Assembly (NCBI GenBank): GCA_018239895.1
Contig: JAFEGL010000007.1
Location: 1 to 33,437, forward strand
Length of the DNA stretch: 33,437 nucleotides
Reading direction: 5' to 3'
Source: Verrucomicrobiota bacterium
Lineage (GTDB): Bacteria; Chlamydiota; Chlamydiia; Chlamydiales; SM23-39
Within the stretch, counting starts at the first letter, position 1. Each line of letters opens with the position of its first letter. The position numbers and the translations under genes are program-made. Of this stretch, positions 15,708-24,124 are shown piece by piece. Under the pieces are notes generated by a model. The model had not been told where the DNA came from and ran no database searches. It saw only the letters and a program-made list of their open reading frames with translations.

Positions 15708-15986
15708 TTAAGACTCAATCTCTTTGTTAGGATTCTCTTCAGACGGGGGTGGCGTCCCCTCTGCAGGAGCTGATGGCTTCAGGGAGCGGGTGACGTCCGA
15801 GGGCTTCGCAATCGCAGAGATGCGCGATTGGAAAAAGTTGGTCAGACTGGGGCGGGGCTTGATCTCGGTGTCCTGGATCTTGGTCGCCATGTACCGGCCG
15901 CCAATCATCTTGCTTTCACAACATTTTTTGAATTTTTTACCCGATCCGCAAGGGCAAGGGTCGTTTCTTCCGGTCTTCTTCTTCAT
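15708..15986 (-). CDS. SEC-C motif protein, 92 aa
   Basis: The N-terminus holds a SEC-C zinc-binding motif, [18 protein letters not shown], identical in form to the SecA C-terminal motif. The remainder is low-complexity and Pro/Ser-rich with no other domain. Small stand-alone SEC-C proteins occur in many bacteria, and the motif binds zinc and can contact SecB or the ribosome. It is not a SecA fragment as far as I can see. It is divergent from the ttcA-like gene and separated from it by the large palindrome. Function unknown. Confidence 0.75.
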   Translation of the reverse strand: MKKKTGRNDPCPCGSGKKFKKCCESKMIGGRYMATKIQDTEIKPRPSLTNFFQSRISAIAKPSDVTRSLKPSAPAEGTPPPSEENPNKEIES

Positions 15987-16003
15987 GTAGTTCTCAGGTT
16001 AAG

Positions 16004-16174
16004 GAACCTATCTCGGTAATGATTTTCGTCGATTTTCGGGATTATTTTGGCCGATTTTCGATTCAAAATTGGGGGCCCATATATCGGCAAAAGTATATTG
16101 GCCCCCAATTTTGAATCGAAAATCGGCCCAAAAGAACCCGAAAATCAACTGAAACTCATTACCGAGATAGGTTC
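16004..16174. repeat. 171-bp near-perfect palindrome (MITE-like candidate)
   Basis: The left arm (16,004-16,079) and right arm (16,099-16,174) are inverted copies of about 76 bases with roughly a dozen mismatches, separated by a spacer of about 19 bases. The outer ends read GAACCTATCTCGGTAATGA and its complement; the inner ends are ATTGGGGGCC-like. It lies in the divergent gap between the SEC-C gene and the ttcA-like gene. There is no ORF and no T-tract, so it is neither a gene nor a simple terminator. Confidence 0.8.
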
Positions 16175-16261
16175 AAAGGTCCTATATTGTAGCATAGGGA
16201 ACCCTAAGAGTCCATCTTCACTTGACGGCTGGGCGCCAAGCCTTTAAAATCGGTGGCCGAT

Positions 16262-17011
16262 ATGGAAATTGGATTCCCTGTAGCTAGACCCCCTTGGACT
16301 GCCCTCGGCAAAGAGCTGGAAAGCTGTTTGCGCAAGGCCCTCTTCGACCATAACCTGCTGGATGAGAAGACCGAGCGGGTCGCCATCGCTTTAAGCGGGG
16401 GGAAGGATAGCCTCACCCTCTTGTACCTGCTCCACGCGATCCGGGGGCGGGGCTTCCCCCTGTTCGACATCCACGCGATCCACGTCGATGGGGAGTTCTC
16501 CTGCGGTTCTGGGGTCTCGGGGGACTTTTTGCGGGGGATCTGCAAGGAGCTGGGGGTCGATTTCATCACCTGCGAATCGACCCAAAAACGGGAAGAGTTG
16601 GAGTGCTACCGGTGCTCGAGAGAGCGGCGAAAGCTGATCTTCGAGGCGGCAAAAAGGGTCGGGGCGACGACGGTCGCGTTTGGCCACCACCGAGACGATA
16701 GCGCCCAGACGCTTCTGTTGAATTTGCTTCACAAGGCAGAGTTTGCCGCCAATTTGCCGAAGGTTCCGATGCACGCCTACGGAGTCACCATCATCCGCCC
16801 TCTGATCTACATCGCCGAAGAGTCGATCCGGACGTTCGCCAAGCAGTATGGCTTCGCGAGGATCACCTGCCAATGCCCGGTCGGACAGGATTCAAAACGG
16901 AAAGTTGTCGATCAGCTGATCAAGCAGATCGAAGAGCATTTCCCTCACGCAAGGGGCAATTTGGCCAAGGCTGGGTTGCTCTATGGGTCGGACAAGGCGA
17001 CAAGAAATTAA
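16262..17011 (+). CDS. ttcA: TtcA-family tRNA 2-thiocytidine synthetase (PP-loop ATPase)
   Basis: This enzyme of about 249 residues would thiolate C32 of certain tRNAs using ATP and an iron-sulfur cluster. Visible motifs are the PP-loop SGGKDS, CYRCSRERRK (the TtcA CxxC), FGHHRDDSAQTL, IIRPLIY and a C-terminal CQCPVGQDSKR, whose first Cys aligns with the third cluster ligand. The second Cys pair is spaced CxC rather than the usual CxxC. It is a little shorter than E. coli TtcA. I prefer the ATG at 16,262 over the GTG at 16,253. The N-terminal halves of TilS enzymes share the PP-loop but lack these cysteines. Confidence 0.85.
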   Translation: MEIGFPVARPPWTALGKELESCLRKALFDHNLLDEKTERVAIALSGGKDSLTLLYLLHAIRGRGFPLFDIHAIHVDGEFSCGSGVSGDFLRGICKELGVDFITCESTQKREELECYRCSRERRKLIFEAAKRVGATTVAFGHHRDDSAQTLLLNLLHKAEFAANLPKVPMHAYGVTIIRPLIYIAEESIRTFAKQYGFARITCQCPVGQDSKRKVVDQLIKQIEEHFPHARGNLAKAGLLYGSDKATRN

Positions 17012-17056
17012 TTGAGCCTTGTTTCAAAGAGAAAATCTAAGTATCCTTTGCAGCGA

Positions 17057-17136
17057 AAACTAGGGGTGCCAGCGACGCTGGCTGAGATTATACCCTCAAT
17101 TACTTGAACCAGGTAATACTGGCGTAAGGAAGGTTT
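17057..17136 (+). promoter_or_regulatory. TPP riboswitch (THI element)
   Basis: The conserved blocks are present in order: AGGGGTGCC, GGCTGAGATTATACC, CTTGAACC and TAATACTGGCGTAAGGAAGG. P1 can form between AAACT (17,057-17,061) and GGTTT (17,132-17,136). The Shine-Dalgarno AAGGAAGG (17,126-17,133) lies inside the 3' part of the aptamer, 5 bases before the ATG of the MFS gene, so ligand binding should directly block translation initiation. Confidence 0.9.
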
Positions 17137-17138
17137 AG

Positions 17139-18353
17139 ATGAAAAATCGCTCTCTTTGGCTTGGCCTCATCGGCAATGTTTTGGAACATTACGATGCGGC
17201 GCTCTTCGGTCTTTTAGCTCCTTTTTTAGCTCCATTGTTTTTTCCAACGGACAGCCCCGTCGTGTCGCTCGCTTTGACCTACGCTCTGCTGCCGATGGGT
17301 TTTTTGTCAAAACCGCTCGGCGCTTTTTTGTTCGGCTGGTTCGGCGATCGATTCGGGAGGAGAAGAGCTTTGTCTATTTCGTTATTTGGCATGGCGATTT
17401 CGACAGGGATGATCGGCTTTTTGCCGACGTACGATCAGGCTGGCGTGTGGGCTCCGATTCTTTTGGCTGTCACGCGGGGATGCCAGAGTTTGTTCGCAGT
17501 GGGAGAAACGACGGGCGGAGCGCTCTTTGTCTTGGAAAAGGTCTCGGAAGGGAGGAGAACGATTGCGAGCAGCCTGTTCGACGCCTCGGGCATTTTGGGG
17601 ATCTTGCTTGGCTCTTATTTAGTTTCTCATTGGAACATCGACTGGAGGCTGCTATTTTGGGTCGGAGCTTCGGCCGGATTGGTGGGGGCAGTTTTGCGGT
17701 TGGACAAAGACTCAGAGCCAGAGATAAAGAGTTTGGAGCTCCCTTTTAAAATTCTTTGGAAACAGTGGAAGCCGATTTTGGGGATCGCTTTCGTGTCGGG
17801 GTTTTCCTATTTTAATTACTACTTGATCACTACGTTCATGAATGGTTTTTTGCCGCTGATCAGTTCGATTACGAGAGAGGAGGCTCTCGAATTGAACACG
17901 GGACTTTTGTGCTTCGATTTAGCCGCGCTCCCCTTCTTCGGTTGGCTGGCAAGAAAGATTCCGAAAGAGCGGCTCATGGGAGGGGCCATTATGGCCATCT
18001 TGGTTTTGTCGGTGCCTCTCTTTGGCCTTTTGGAAGGAGCAAGCTACTGGACTGCGGCGGGGGTGAGATTGACTTTTACACTGTTTGGAGTAGCGCTAGC
18101 GGCTCCGTTCTACGCCTGGGCTTTTGAGAAGGCACCGGAAAATCACCGGTTCTTGATCTGCGCCGTCGGGAGCGCGATTGGTTCGAGGATGCTCGGTTCG
18201 CCAGCTCCTGTAATCGGCCTTTCGCTCTATGAATGGACAGGCTGGGTTCCCGCCTCTATTTTGCCCCTCTGGATTCTGGGAATCGGTTCTTTGTGTTTCT
18301 TAACCCTCTTTTCTTGGAAAAAGCTTGAGAGGATAATGAGGAAAAGTGTATGA
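17139..18353 (+). CDS. MFS transporter under TPP riboswitch control (probable thiamine or precursor importer)
   Basis: This 404-residue protein has about 12 membrane segments and the MFS loop motif between segments 2 and 3, GWFGDRFGRRRALS. It resembles the metabolite:H+ symporter branch (LGLIGNVLEHYDAALFG at the start; CQSLFAVGETTGGALFVLE). The TPP riboswitch directly upstream means that expression falls when thiamine diphosphate is plentiful, which argues for uptake of thiamine or a thiamine compound. No thiamine biosynthesis gene is in the window. The next gene starts 9 bases after this stop. Substrate is inference; transporter family is clear. Confidence 0.85.
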   Translation: MKNRSLWLGLIGNVLEHYDAALFGLLAPFLAPLFFPTDSPVVSLALTYALLPMGFLSKPLGAFLFGWFGDRFGRRRALSISLFGMAISTGMIGFLPTYDQAGVWAPILLAVTRGCQSLFAVGETTGGALFVLEKVSEGRRTIASSLFDASGILGILLGSYLVSHWNIDWRLLFWVGASAGLVGAVLRLDKDSEPEIKSLELPFKILWKQWKPILGIAFVSGFSYFNYYLITTFMNGFLPLISSITREEALELNTGLLCFDLAALPFFGWLARKIPKERLMGGAIMAILVLSVPLFGLLEGASYWTAAGVRLTFTLFGVALAAPFYAWAFEKAPENHRFLICAVGSAIGSRMLGSPAPVIGLSLYEWTGWVPASILPLWILGIGSLCFLTLFSWKKLERIMRKSV

Positions 18354-18362
18354 AATATCTTC

Positions 18363-19826
18363 ATGGACTCTCCTGTTGCCGCGAAATTCATGTTCCTCGA
18401 GCTTGCGACCTTCATCGGCTATTTTGTAGTGCTGCTCGCGATTGCCCTTTTATCTTATCGGAAACAGAAGTCTGAAACAGATTATTTGATCGGCAACAGG
18501 TCCTTGAATTTTTGGCTGACAGCCTTGTCGGCTCACGCGAGCGACATGAGCAGCTGGCTCTTTCTGGGCTATCCAGCCGCTGTATTTGGCGGGGGAGTTT
18601 TCGCCGCCTGGGCTGCGATCGGCCTCACCGTCTTCATGTTCTTCAACTGGCATTTCATTGCGCCGAAACTGCGGACCGTAACCGAGCAGTCGAACAGCTT
18701 GACGCTCAGCTCTTACTTCGAAAACCGTTTTGGCGATACCTCGGGAAGCTTGCGAATCATCTCGGGCTTCATGTCGATTGTTTTCTTCCTGTTTTACATC
18801 TCCTCGGGATTGGTAGGTCTTGGAATCTTAGTCGAGACTCTTTTCAATTTGAGCTACCTCGCGGGGATTTCGATCGGACTTCTTGTGGTGGTGACCTATG
18901 TTTTCATGGGGGGATACCGGACAATCGCCTGGATCGATCTGTTCCAGGGGTTCTTCTTGCTGGGCGTGATCGTTTTTATCCCAGCCCTTTTGATACACCA
19001 GATCGGCGGGATGGGGCCTATTTTGCAACAGATCTCAGCTAAAAATCTTTCGACCTCTCTTTTTCCCGACTTCTCCGGCCACACAATATTCGGCATCATC
19101 ATGACCGCCCTCGGATGGGGTCTCGGCTACTTTGGCCAGCCTCACATCGTCACGAAATTCATGGGGATCCGCCGCGTCAGCGACATGAGCAAAGCGAAGT
19201 ATCTTGGGATCAGCTGGCAAGCGATCGCCCTGACTTGCGCAACGTTGATTGGCTTGATCGGAATTTATATATTTCCCGATGGATTGGCGCAGCCTGAACA
19301 GGTGACATTGAACATCGTCAAGAAGACGCTGCCAGCCTTCTTTGCAGGGCTCGTGCTATGCGCGGTGCTCGCCGCAACGACAAACGTCATGGCCGCACAG
19401 ATTTTGGTCGTCGCCTCGAATTTATCGGAAGATTTTTACAAGCGGATCTTTAGACGGCAAGCGACCTCCCAGGAGTTGCTCTGGGTCTCCCGCATCAGCG
19501 TCGTCATCATCGCCGCCATCGCTTTCGTCATCGCCTTCTTCAAGATCAGCACGATCTACCAACTCGTCCTCTATTCATGGTCGGGCTTGGGAGCCTCTTT
19601 TGGCCCTCTGATTCTCCTCTCGCTCTATTTCAAAAATCTAAACAAGTATGGAGCTTTTGCCGGGATTCTGGTTGGCGGGCTTACAGCAGCTGTATGGCCA
19701 TATTTTGATGAGCTCTATCACTGGAATATCCCCTCTTTAGTCTCTGGCTACGCCTTTGGGATCGTCGCTATTTTCGGCGTCTCGGCCTTGGCCCGCAAGC
19801 GTCTACGCCTCGGCGTTGAACCGTAA
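18363..19826 (+). CDS. Sodium:solute symporter, PutP-like
   Basis: This 487-residue protein has about 13 membrane segments and strong PutP-like motifs: SETDYLIGNRSLNFWLTALS, HASDMSSWLFLG, GWGLGYFGQPHIVTKFMGI and LAATTNVMAAQILV. PutP imports proline with Na+. It follows the MFS gene by 9 bases and so probably shares the TPP-riboswitch transcript. Some SSS-family members have been predicted to be thiamine transporters, so that is an alternative. An internal ATG at 18,390 is also possible. Sequence favours proline or a similar solute; context hints at thiamine. Confidence 0.85.
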   Translation: MDSPVAAKFMFLELATFIGYFVVLLAIALLSYRKQKSETDYLIGNRSLNFWLTALSAHASDMSSWLFLGYPAAVFGGGVFAAWAAIGLTVFMFFNWHFIAPKLRTVTEQSNSLTLSSYFENRFGDTSGSLRIISGFMSIVFFLFYISSGLVGLGILVETLFNLSYLAGISIGLLVVVTYVFMGGYRTIAWIDLFQGFFLLGVIVFIPALLIHQIGGMGPILQQISAKNLSTSLFPDFSGHTIFGIIMTALGWGLGYFGQPHIVTKFMGIRRVSDMSKAKYLGISWQAIALTCATLIGLIGIYIFPDGLAQPEQVTLNIVKKTLPAFFAGLVLCAVLAATTNVMAAQILVVASNLSEDFYKRIFRRQATSQELLWVSRISVVIIAAIAFVIAFFKISTIYQLVLYSWSGLGASFGPLILLSLYFKNLNKYGAFAGILVGGLTAAVWPYFDELYHWNIPSLVSGYAFGIVAIFGVSALARKRLRLGVEP

Positions 19827-19869
19827 TACCCTTTTATAGATAATCCGAAAAAATACGCAGACAGGTACC

Positions 19870-20661
19870 ATGACGCAGCGCCCTTATTTATTGATTACCA
19901 ACGACGACGGAATTCACGCGCCCGGATTGAAGCATCTCTGGGAAGCGGTTCACGAACATGCCGACCTCGCCATTGTCGCTCCGACGACGGAGCGCTCCGG
20001 CAGCGGCCTCTCGATCACCTGGACGCGCCCGCTCCTGATCCAATCTGTTGCCTGGGAAAAAGGGACGCCTGCCTGGAGCGTCAATGGAACTCCGGCCGAC
20101 TGCGTTAAAATGGCGTTTGGGATGATTCTAAAGAGGCGCCCCGATCTAGTCATCTCAGGAGTCAACAGAGGCTCGAATTCAGGGCGGACAGTGCTTTACA
20201 GTGGTACGATCGGCGGGATCATCGAAGGAGTTTTGAAGGGCGTTCCCGGGATTGCGTTTTCTTTCACCGATTTTCATGTTCCACCTGTCTCTGCGACGAA
20301 AGATTATATTTTCCCGCTCATCCGGCACATGTTGAAGCACCCTCTACCTACCGGTTCATTTTTGAATGTGAATTTCCCTCTCAATTGCCAAAGCGGCGTT
20401 AAGGGCTTTAAATTGGGCAAGCAGGGGCGAGGCTACTGGATTGAGGCTCCCGAAGAGAGAACTCATCCTGAAGGGACCCCTTACTATTGGCTCGGCGGCC
20501 GCTGGTGCGGATTTGAAGAGGATCCTGAGAGCGATGTCGCCTATCTCGATCAAGGCTACATCGCCGCAGCGCCGATCCATGTCGACGATCTGACCGATCG
20601 ACAGGCTTTTCAAACTCACAAAGCCCATTTTGATTCAGTTTTTCAACGGGTCAATTTGTAG
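19870..20661 (+). CDS. surE: 5'/3'-nucleotidase SurE
   Basis: This 263-residue phosphatase dephosphorylates nucleoside monophosphates and short polyphosphates. The N-terminal metal site LITNDDGIHAPG is intact, as are GSGLSITW, SVNGTPADCVK and the signature SGVNRGSNSGRTVLYSGTIG. Length matches the family. AGG lies upstream of the ATG. It starts 43 bases after the PutP-like gene, and its 3' end overlaps the convergent minus-strand gene by 19 bases. Confidence 0.93.
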   Translation: MTQRPYLLITNDDGIHAPGLKHLWEAVHEHADLAIVAPTTERSGSGLSITWTRPLLIQSVAWEKGTPAWSVNGTPADCVKMAFGMILKRRPDLVISGVNRGSNSGRTVLYSGTIGGIIEGVLKGVPGIAFSFTDFHVPPVSATKDYIFPLIRHMLKHPLPTGSFLNVNFPLNCQSGVKGFKLGKQGRGYWIEAPEERTHPEGTPYYWLGGRWCGFEEDPESDVAYLDQGYIAAAPIHVDDLTDRQAFQTHKAHFDSVFQRVNL

Positions 20662-21005
20662 ACCGCTTCGACTTGGGCTTGCTCGACGATTTCGCGGCAG
20701 CCGGGGATCTCGTAGAGGCGGGCCAGTTCGGCAAAGAGAATCTCGCTCCCCTCAAGAGGTTCGCCAGAGAAGTGAACATTTGGCTTCCTCTCCCGGAAAG
20801 CCCGAATTTCTATCAGAAGCGAAGCCAATTTGTTAAATTTCTTTTTCAGACGAGGGACCGCCGCCTGGAGCTCTTCGTGGGTTTCTACGCGGCTTAAGAT
20901 AGCGGCGATTTCCTTGATTGATTTGGCCGCCTGAGACCGAAAGTAAGCCTCGGAAGAGAGGGCGCAGGAGGCGAAAAAGCAGAGAGCTATCAACCATTTT
21001 TTCAT
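20643..21005 (-). CDS. Small exported protein, 120 aa, unknown function
   Basis: I place the start at the ATG at 21,005, which overlaps the stop of the upstream dipeptidase gene (ATGA) and exposes a signal peptide MKKWLIALCFFASCALSSEA; a longer frame reaching 21,074 would bury it. The mature protein is a basic helical domain (KSIKEIAAILSRVETHEELQ; VPRLKKKFNKLASLLIEIRA). The CFFASC region contains cysteines but no clean lipobox. Cotranscription with the dipeptidase suggests a periplasmic role. No family recognised. Confidence 0.7.
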   Translation of the reverse strand: MKKWLIALCFFASCALSSEAYFRSQAAKSIKEIAAILSRVETHEELQAAVPRLKKKFNKLASLLIEIRAFRERKPNVHFSGEPLEGSEILFAELARLYEIPGCREIVEQAQVEAVYKLTR

Positions 21006-21547
21006 CGGATCTCCTCCAAAGAGAAATCGGAGACGGGGTAATTTTTCCAATCGGGATCGTCGAAATGCCACCATTCGGTCGGGAACGGGATGAACCCTTC
21101 AGCCACCATCGCCTCTTCGAGGATTTGCCTATTTTTCAAGGCTTCTTTTGAGCCTCCCATCCAGTTTCTATGGGCTTTTTCGGTAAAATCATCAAAAAGA
21201 GTCGGCATAAGGAGCTCATTGCCCCTCTTATCGACCAAAGTCACATCGACGGCGCAGCCCCGGTTGTGCTTTGAACCAACGGCTGGATCGGCCACGTAGC
21301 GAGGATCGGGAAGAATATTCCAAAATATTTTTTGCACAGAGAGAGGTCGGTAGGCATCGAGAACTTTTAGGGAGAGGCCTCCTTTTACTAGCTTTTTTTG
21401 GACTTTTTTCAGCCGCTCAGCGCAGACTTTTTGGAGAAAACAGCGGCTTGTAGGGTAAATTTTTTTCCCTGTAAAATTCTTTTCAGTCGCATAGACCAGC
21501 TCTATGAGAATATCTGGGCAAAAAGCAGTTAAATCGATCCATTCCAT
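21002..21547 (-). CDS. D-alanyl-D-alanine dipeptidase (VanX/DdpX family, M15)
   Basis: This 181-residue zinc peptidase would cleave D-Ala-D-Ala. The zinc-binding motifs are present: SKHNRGCAVDVTL (SxHxxGxAxD) and PTEWWHFDD (ExxWH), along with the LDAYRPLSVQ region seen in VanX. There is no signal peptide, so a cytoplasmic location is likely. In a bacterium with reduced peptidoglycan it could recycle D-Ala-D-Ala. It overlaps the next gene by 4 bases. Resistance genes such as vanA or vanH are absent, so this is probably a housekeeping DdpX-like enzyme. Confidence 0.88.
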   Translation of the reverse strand: MEWIDLTAFCPDILIELVYATEKNFTGKKIYPTSRCFLQKVCAERLKKVQKKLVKGGLSLKVLDAYRPLSVQKIFWNILPDPRYVADPAVGSKHNRGCAVDVTLVDKRGNELLMPTLFDDFTEKAHRNWMGGSKEALKNRQILEEAMVAEGFIPFPTEWWHFDDPDWKNYPVSDFSLEEIR

Positions 21548-21579
21548 GAACCAAATTCTACAAAAAATCGGGTTAATTC

Positions 21580-21608
21580 TTGAGTAAAATCCTCATACAA
21601 GATACGAT
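21580..21608 (+). promoter_or_regulatory. Predicted promoter of tRNA-Val/tRNA-Asp
   Basis: TTGAGT (21,580-21,585) and TACGAT (21,603-21,608) are 17 bases apart, with the predicted start about 7-8 bases before tRNA-Val. Confidence 0.55.
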
Positions 21609-21622
21609 AGGTACTCGTTTTT

Positions 21623-21695
21623 GGGCGTATAGCTCAGTTGGTAGAGCGCCTGTCTTACACACAGGTGGTCATAGGTTCGAGTCCTTTTGCGCCCA
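21623..21695 (+). tRNA. tRNA-Val (anticodon TAC)
   Basis: A 73-base cloverleaf with acceptor GGGCGTA / TGCGCCC, anticodon loop CTTACAC and T loop TTCGAGT. CCA is not encoded. Confidence 0.95.
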
Positions 21696-21718
21696 AGGTT
21701 ATGTACAGCCGCTTCAAT

Positions 21719-21792
21719 GCGGGAGTAGTTCAATTGGTTAGAGCGCCGCCCTGTCACGGCGGAAGTTGCGGGTTCGAGCCCCGTCTCCCGCG
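21719..21792 (+). tRNA. tRNA-Asp (anticodon GTC)
   Basis: A 74-base cloverleaf with acceptor GCGGGAG / CTCCCGC, anticodon loop CTGTCAC and discriminator G. It lies 23 bases after tRNA-Val and is probably cotranscribed with it. Confidence 0.95.
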
Positions 21793-21857
21793 CATTTTGC
21801 GCTGTACAAACATCCATTCTCTAAGTATCCTCCAAATTAATTTCCGAGAAGAAGACT

Positions 21858-22769
21858 ATGCCCATCCCCCAAACGATCCAGCAAAAGCTTCTCAACCACG
21901 CGATTAGCTTCGGCGGCATGGCGGTCGGCGCTTTTTTCGCCGCGATGGCCATCCGGATTTTCCTGATCCCGAACGAACTGATCGACGGCGGCGTCATCGG
22001 TATTTCTCTAATTCTCGCGCGGCTCTACGGCAGCTCGTACCTTTCCTTATTCCTCTTGGTCCTCAACATCCCGTTTGTCTATTTAGCTTACCGCTATATC
22101 CGGCGCTCCTTCGTGATCCACATGTTGGTCGCGATTATCCTCTTCGCTTTTTTCTTGGCTGTTCTCGAATACGTCCCCTCTTTTGCAGCCGACCCGCTTG
22201 AGGCGATTGTGATTGGCGGCGCTATGCTCGGCGCAGGGGCCGGCTTCATCATCCGCCACGGCGGCTGCACCGACGGCACCGAGATCATGGCCATCCTAAT
22301 CAATCGGAAAAAAGGGTTCACTGTCGGCCAGGTGATCCTCTTCATCAACGTCTTCATTTTCGCCGCCTACGGCTGGATTTTCGAAGACTGGCACATTGCG
22401 CTCCGCTCGCTGATGACCTACATCGTCGCTTTCAAGATGATGGACATCGTGATCGCAGGCCTGGAAGAACTCAAGTCGGTCTTGATCATGTGCTCCAAGC
22501 CCGACAAACTAAGCAAAATCATCACCCACGAACTTGGACTGGGACTCACCTTCATCAAAGGAAAGGGCGGCTACTCTGGCGAAGACAGAGACATCCTTTT
22601 CATCATCGTGGAGCGGCTCGATCTTGCAGAGCTTAAAGAGATCGTCCTCCGGGAAGATCCGAGCGCCTTTGTCGCGATCGAAAATTTGCACGAGGTCGCC
22701 TACGGAAGGACGGCGCGGATCGCTTTGAAGAGGAAAACCAGGAAGGGCTTTGCCAAAGGATGGCTCTAA
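21858..22769 (+). CDS. YitT family membrane protein (DUF161/DUF2179)
   Basis: This 303-residue protein has five or six membrane segments in the first two thirds (for example [41 protein letters not shown]) and a C-terminal soluble DUF2179 domain (from about [34 protein letters not shown]). The GGxTDGxE stretch is typical. Molecular function of the family is not established. It starts 65 bases after tRNA-Asp and stands first in a tight run of four genes; the LOG gene begins 3 bases after its stop. Confidence 0.85.
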   Translation: MPIPQTIQQKLLNHAISFGGMAVGAFFAAMAIRIFLIPNELIDGGVIGISLILARLYGSSYLSLFLLVLNIPFVYLAYRYIRRSFVIHMLVAIILFAFFLAVLEYVPSFAADPLEAIVIGGAMLGAGAGFIIRHGGCTDGTEIMAILINRKKGFTVGQVILFINVFIFAAYGWIFEDWHIALRSLMTYIVAFKMMDIVIAGLEELKSVLIMCSKPDKLSKIITHELGLGLTFIKGKGGYSGEDRDILFIIVERLDLAELKEIVLREDPSAFVAIENLHEVAYGRTARIALKRKTRKGFAKGWL

Positions 22770-22772
22770 GCA

Positions 22773-23483
22773 ATGTTCGATGATGAAAAACTCTACACCG
22801 CAGAACACATGAAGCCCAGCAAGATGGCCCATTCGTTCGATTCGTGGAGAATCTTCCGAATCATGGCCGAGTTTGTCGATGGCTTCGAGACGATGTACGC
22901 ATTGGGCCCCTCGGTCGCTATCTTCGGATCGACCAACGCCTCTCCGAAAGATCCCCTCTACTACGAACTTGCCGAAAAGATCTCTGAAAAGATCGTTAAG
23001 AAAGGCTTTGGGATCATCACGGGCGGCGGTCCAGGCATCATGCAATGCGCCAACAAGGGGGCGCAAAAGGGGGGCGGAAAGTCGTGCGGCCTCTGCATCA
23101 ACCTCCCCAACGAATCAAAACCCAATCCCTACATCGATGAGCAATTCGAGCTCAACTTCCGCTACTTTTTTGTCAGAAAAGTGATGTTCGTCCGCTACGC
23201 CCAGGCCTTTGTCGTCCTTCCGGGCGGCTTCGGCACTCTCGATGAGCTCTTCGAAGCTCTCACCCTCATCCAAACCGGCAAGATCAAATACTTCCCCGTC
23301 TACCTCGTCGGCAAAGACTACTGGAAAGGGATGCTCGACTGGTTAAAAAGCACCGTCCTTCTCGGCCATGGGAACATCAAAGCCAAAGACCTCGAGCTGA
23401 TCCACCTCTCTGACGACCCAGACGAGATCGCCGACGGGATCGAAAAGCACTACCGGCAAGTCAAATCTCTCGAAAACTTCTAA
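22773..23483 (+). CDS. LOG family protein (TIGR00730-like nucleotide phosphoribohydrolase)
   Basis: This 236-residue Rossmann-like protein carries FGSTNASP, ITGGGPGIMQCANKGA and the catalytic signature VVLPGGFGTLDELFEAL, which fit the LOG/lysine-decarboxylase-like family. Characterised members cleave cytokinin riboside 5'-monophosphates or AMP to base and ribose phosphate. The DSWRIFRIMAEFVDGFE segment before the core is common in bacterial members. It lies 3 bases after the YitT gene and 2 bases before the SDR gene. Substrate in this organism is unknown. Confidence 0.88.
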   Translation: MFDDEKLYTAEHMKPSKMAHSFDSWRIFRIMAEFVDGFETMYALGPSVAIFGSTNASPKDPLYYELAEKISEKIVKKGFGIITGGGPGIMQCANKGAQKGGGKSCGLCINLPNESKPNPYIDEQFELNFRYFFVRKVMFVRYAQAFVVLPGGFGTLDELFEALTLIQTGKIKYFPVYLVGKDYWKGMLDWLKSTVLLGHGNIKAKDLELIHLSDDPDEIADGIEKHYRQVKSLENF

Positions 23484-23485
23484 CT

Positions 23486-24124
23486 ATGCCAAGTGTTTTA
23501 ATCACCGGAGCCAATCGAGGGATCGGCCTAGAGCTAACCCGCCAATATACAGCCGACGGGTGGAAAGTCATTGCCTGCTCTCGAACAAAACTGGATGGCG
23601 TGATCCCTTTAGACATAAAAGACCCCCTCCAGATCCAACAGCTAGCCACACAACTCCAAAATGAACCGATCGACATCCTGATCAACAATGCTGGAATCTG
23701 CAACCGGCCCAATGAAGAACTCGATTTATTTGACCACGCAGAATGGATGGACACCTTCCATACAAACACGGTCGGACCTTACATGTTAGCCAAAGCTTTA
23801 GCCGAAAAAAATCATCTCAAGATCATTGCAAACATCAGCAGCGTCTACGGAAGCATCCACCTCAATAACCGAGGCGATCATTGCATCTACCGAGTCAGCA
23901 AAGCGGCGTTAAATGCAGTGACCAAGTGCCTCGCGCTTGACTTTGCGCCAAAAAAGATCGCCGTCGTCTCCATCCATCCCGGTTCCGTAAAAACCGACAT
24001 GAACCCTGGAGGGAAAATCTCCCCTTCAGAAAGCGCCCAAGGGATCCGAGAGGTCTTAAGCTCACTCACTCTCAAAGATTCTGGATCTTTTATGAACTAT
24101 CAACGGGAAATCTTGCCTTGGTGA
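23486..24124 (+). CDS. Short-chain dehydrogenase/reductase
   Basis: This 212-residue NAD(P)-dependent oxidoreductase has the cofactor motif TGANRGIGLEL, the NNAG motif (LINNAGICN), the catalytic Ser in NISSVYGS, YxxxK as YRVSKAALNAV and HPGSVKTDM. It is at the short end for classical SDRs. The pattern resembles carbonyl-reductase or sniffer-like members. It overlaps the nitroreductase gene by one base (TGATG). Substrate unknown. Confidence 0.9.
   Translation: MPSVLITGANRGIGLELTRQYTADGWKVIACSRTKLDGVIPLDIKDPLQIQQLATQLQNEPIDILINNAGICNRPNEELDLFDHAEWMDTFHTNTVGPYMLAKALAEKNHLKIIANISSVYGSIHLNNRGDHCIYRVSKAALNAVTKCLALDFAPKKIAVVSIHPGSVKTDMNPGGKISPSESAQGIREVLSSLTLKDSGSFMNYQREILPW

Noticed and set aside
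16004..16174. Palindrome as a transcription terminator
   Set aside because: It sits between divergently transcribed genes, where no transcript should end, and has no T-tract on either strand.
16391..16873. 160-codon minus-strand frame opposite ttcA
   Set aside because: Arg/Pro/Asp-rich shadow of the PP-loop gene, with no recognisable motif.
21002..21547. Vancomycin-resistance vanX
   Set aside because: The family match is to M15 dipeptidases in general; no vanA, vanH or regulator accompanies it, so a resistance label is not justified.
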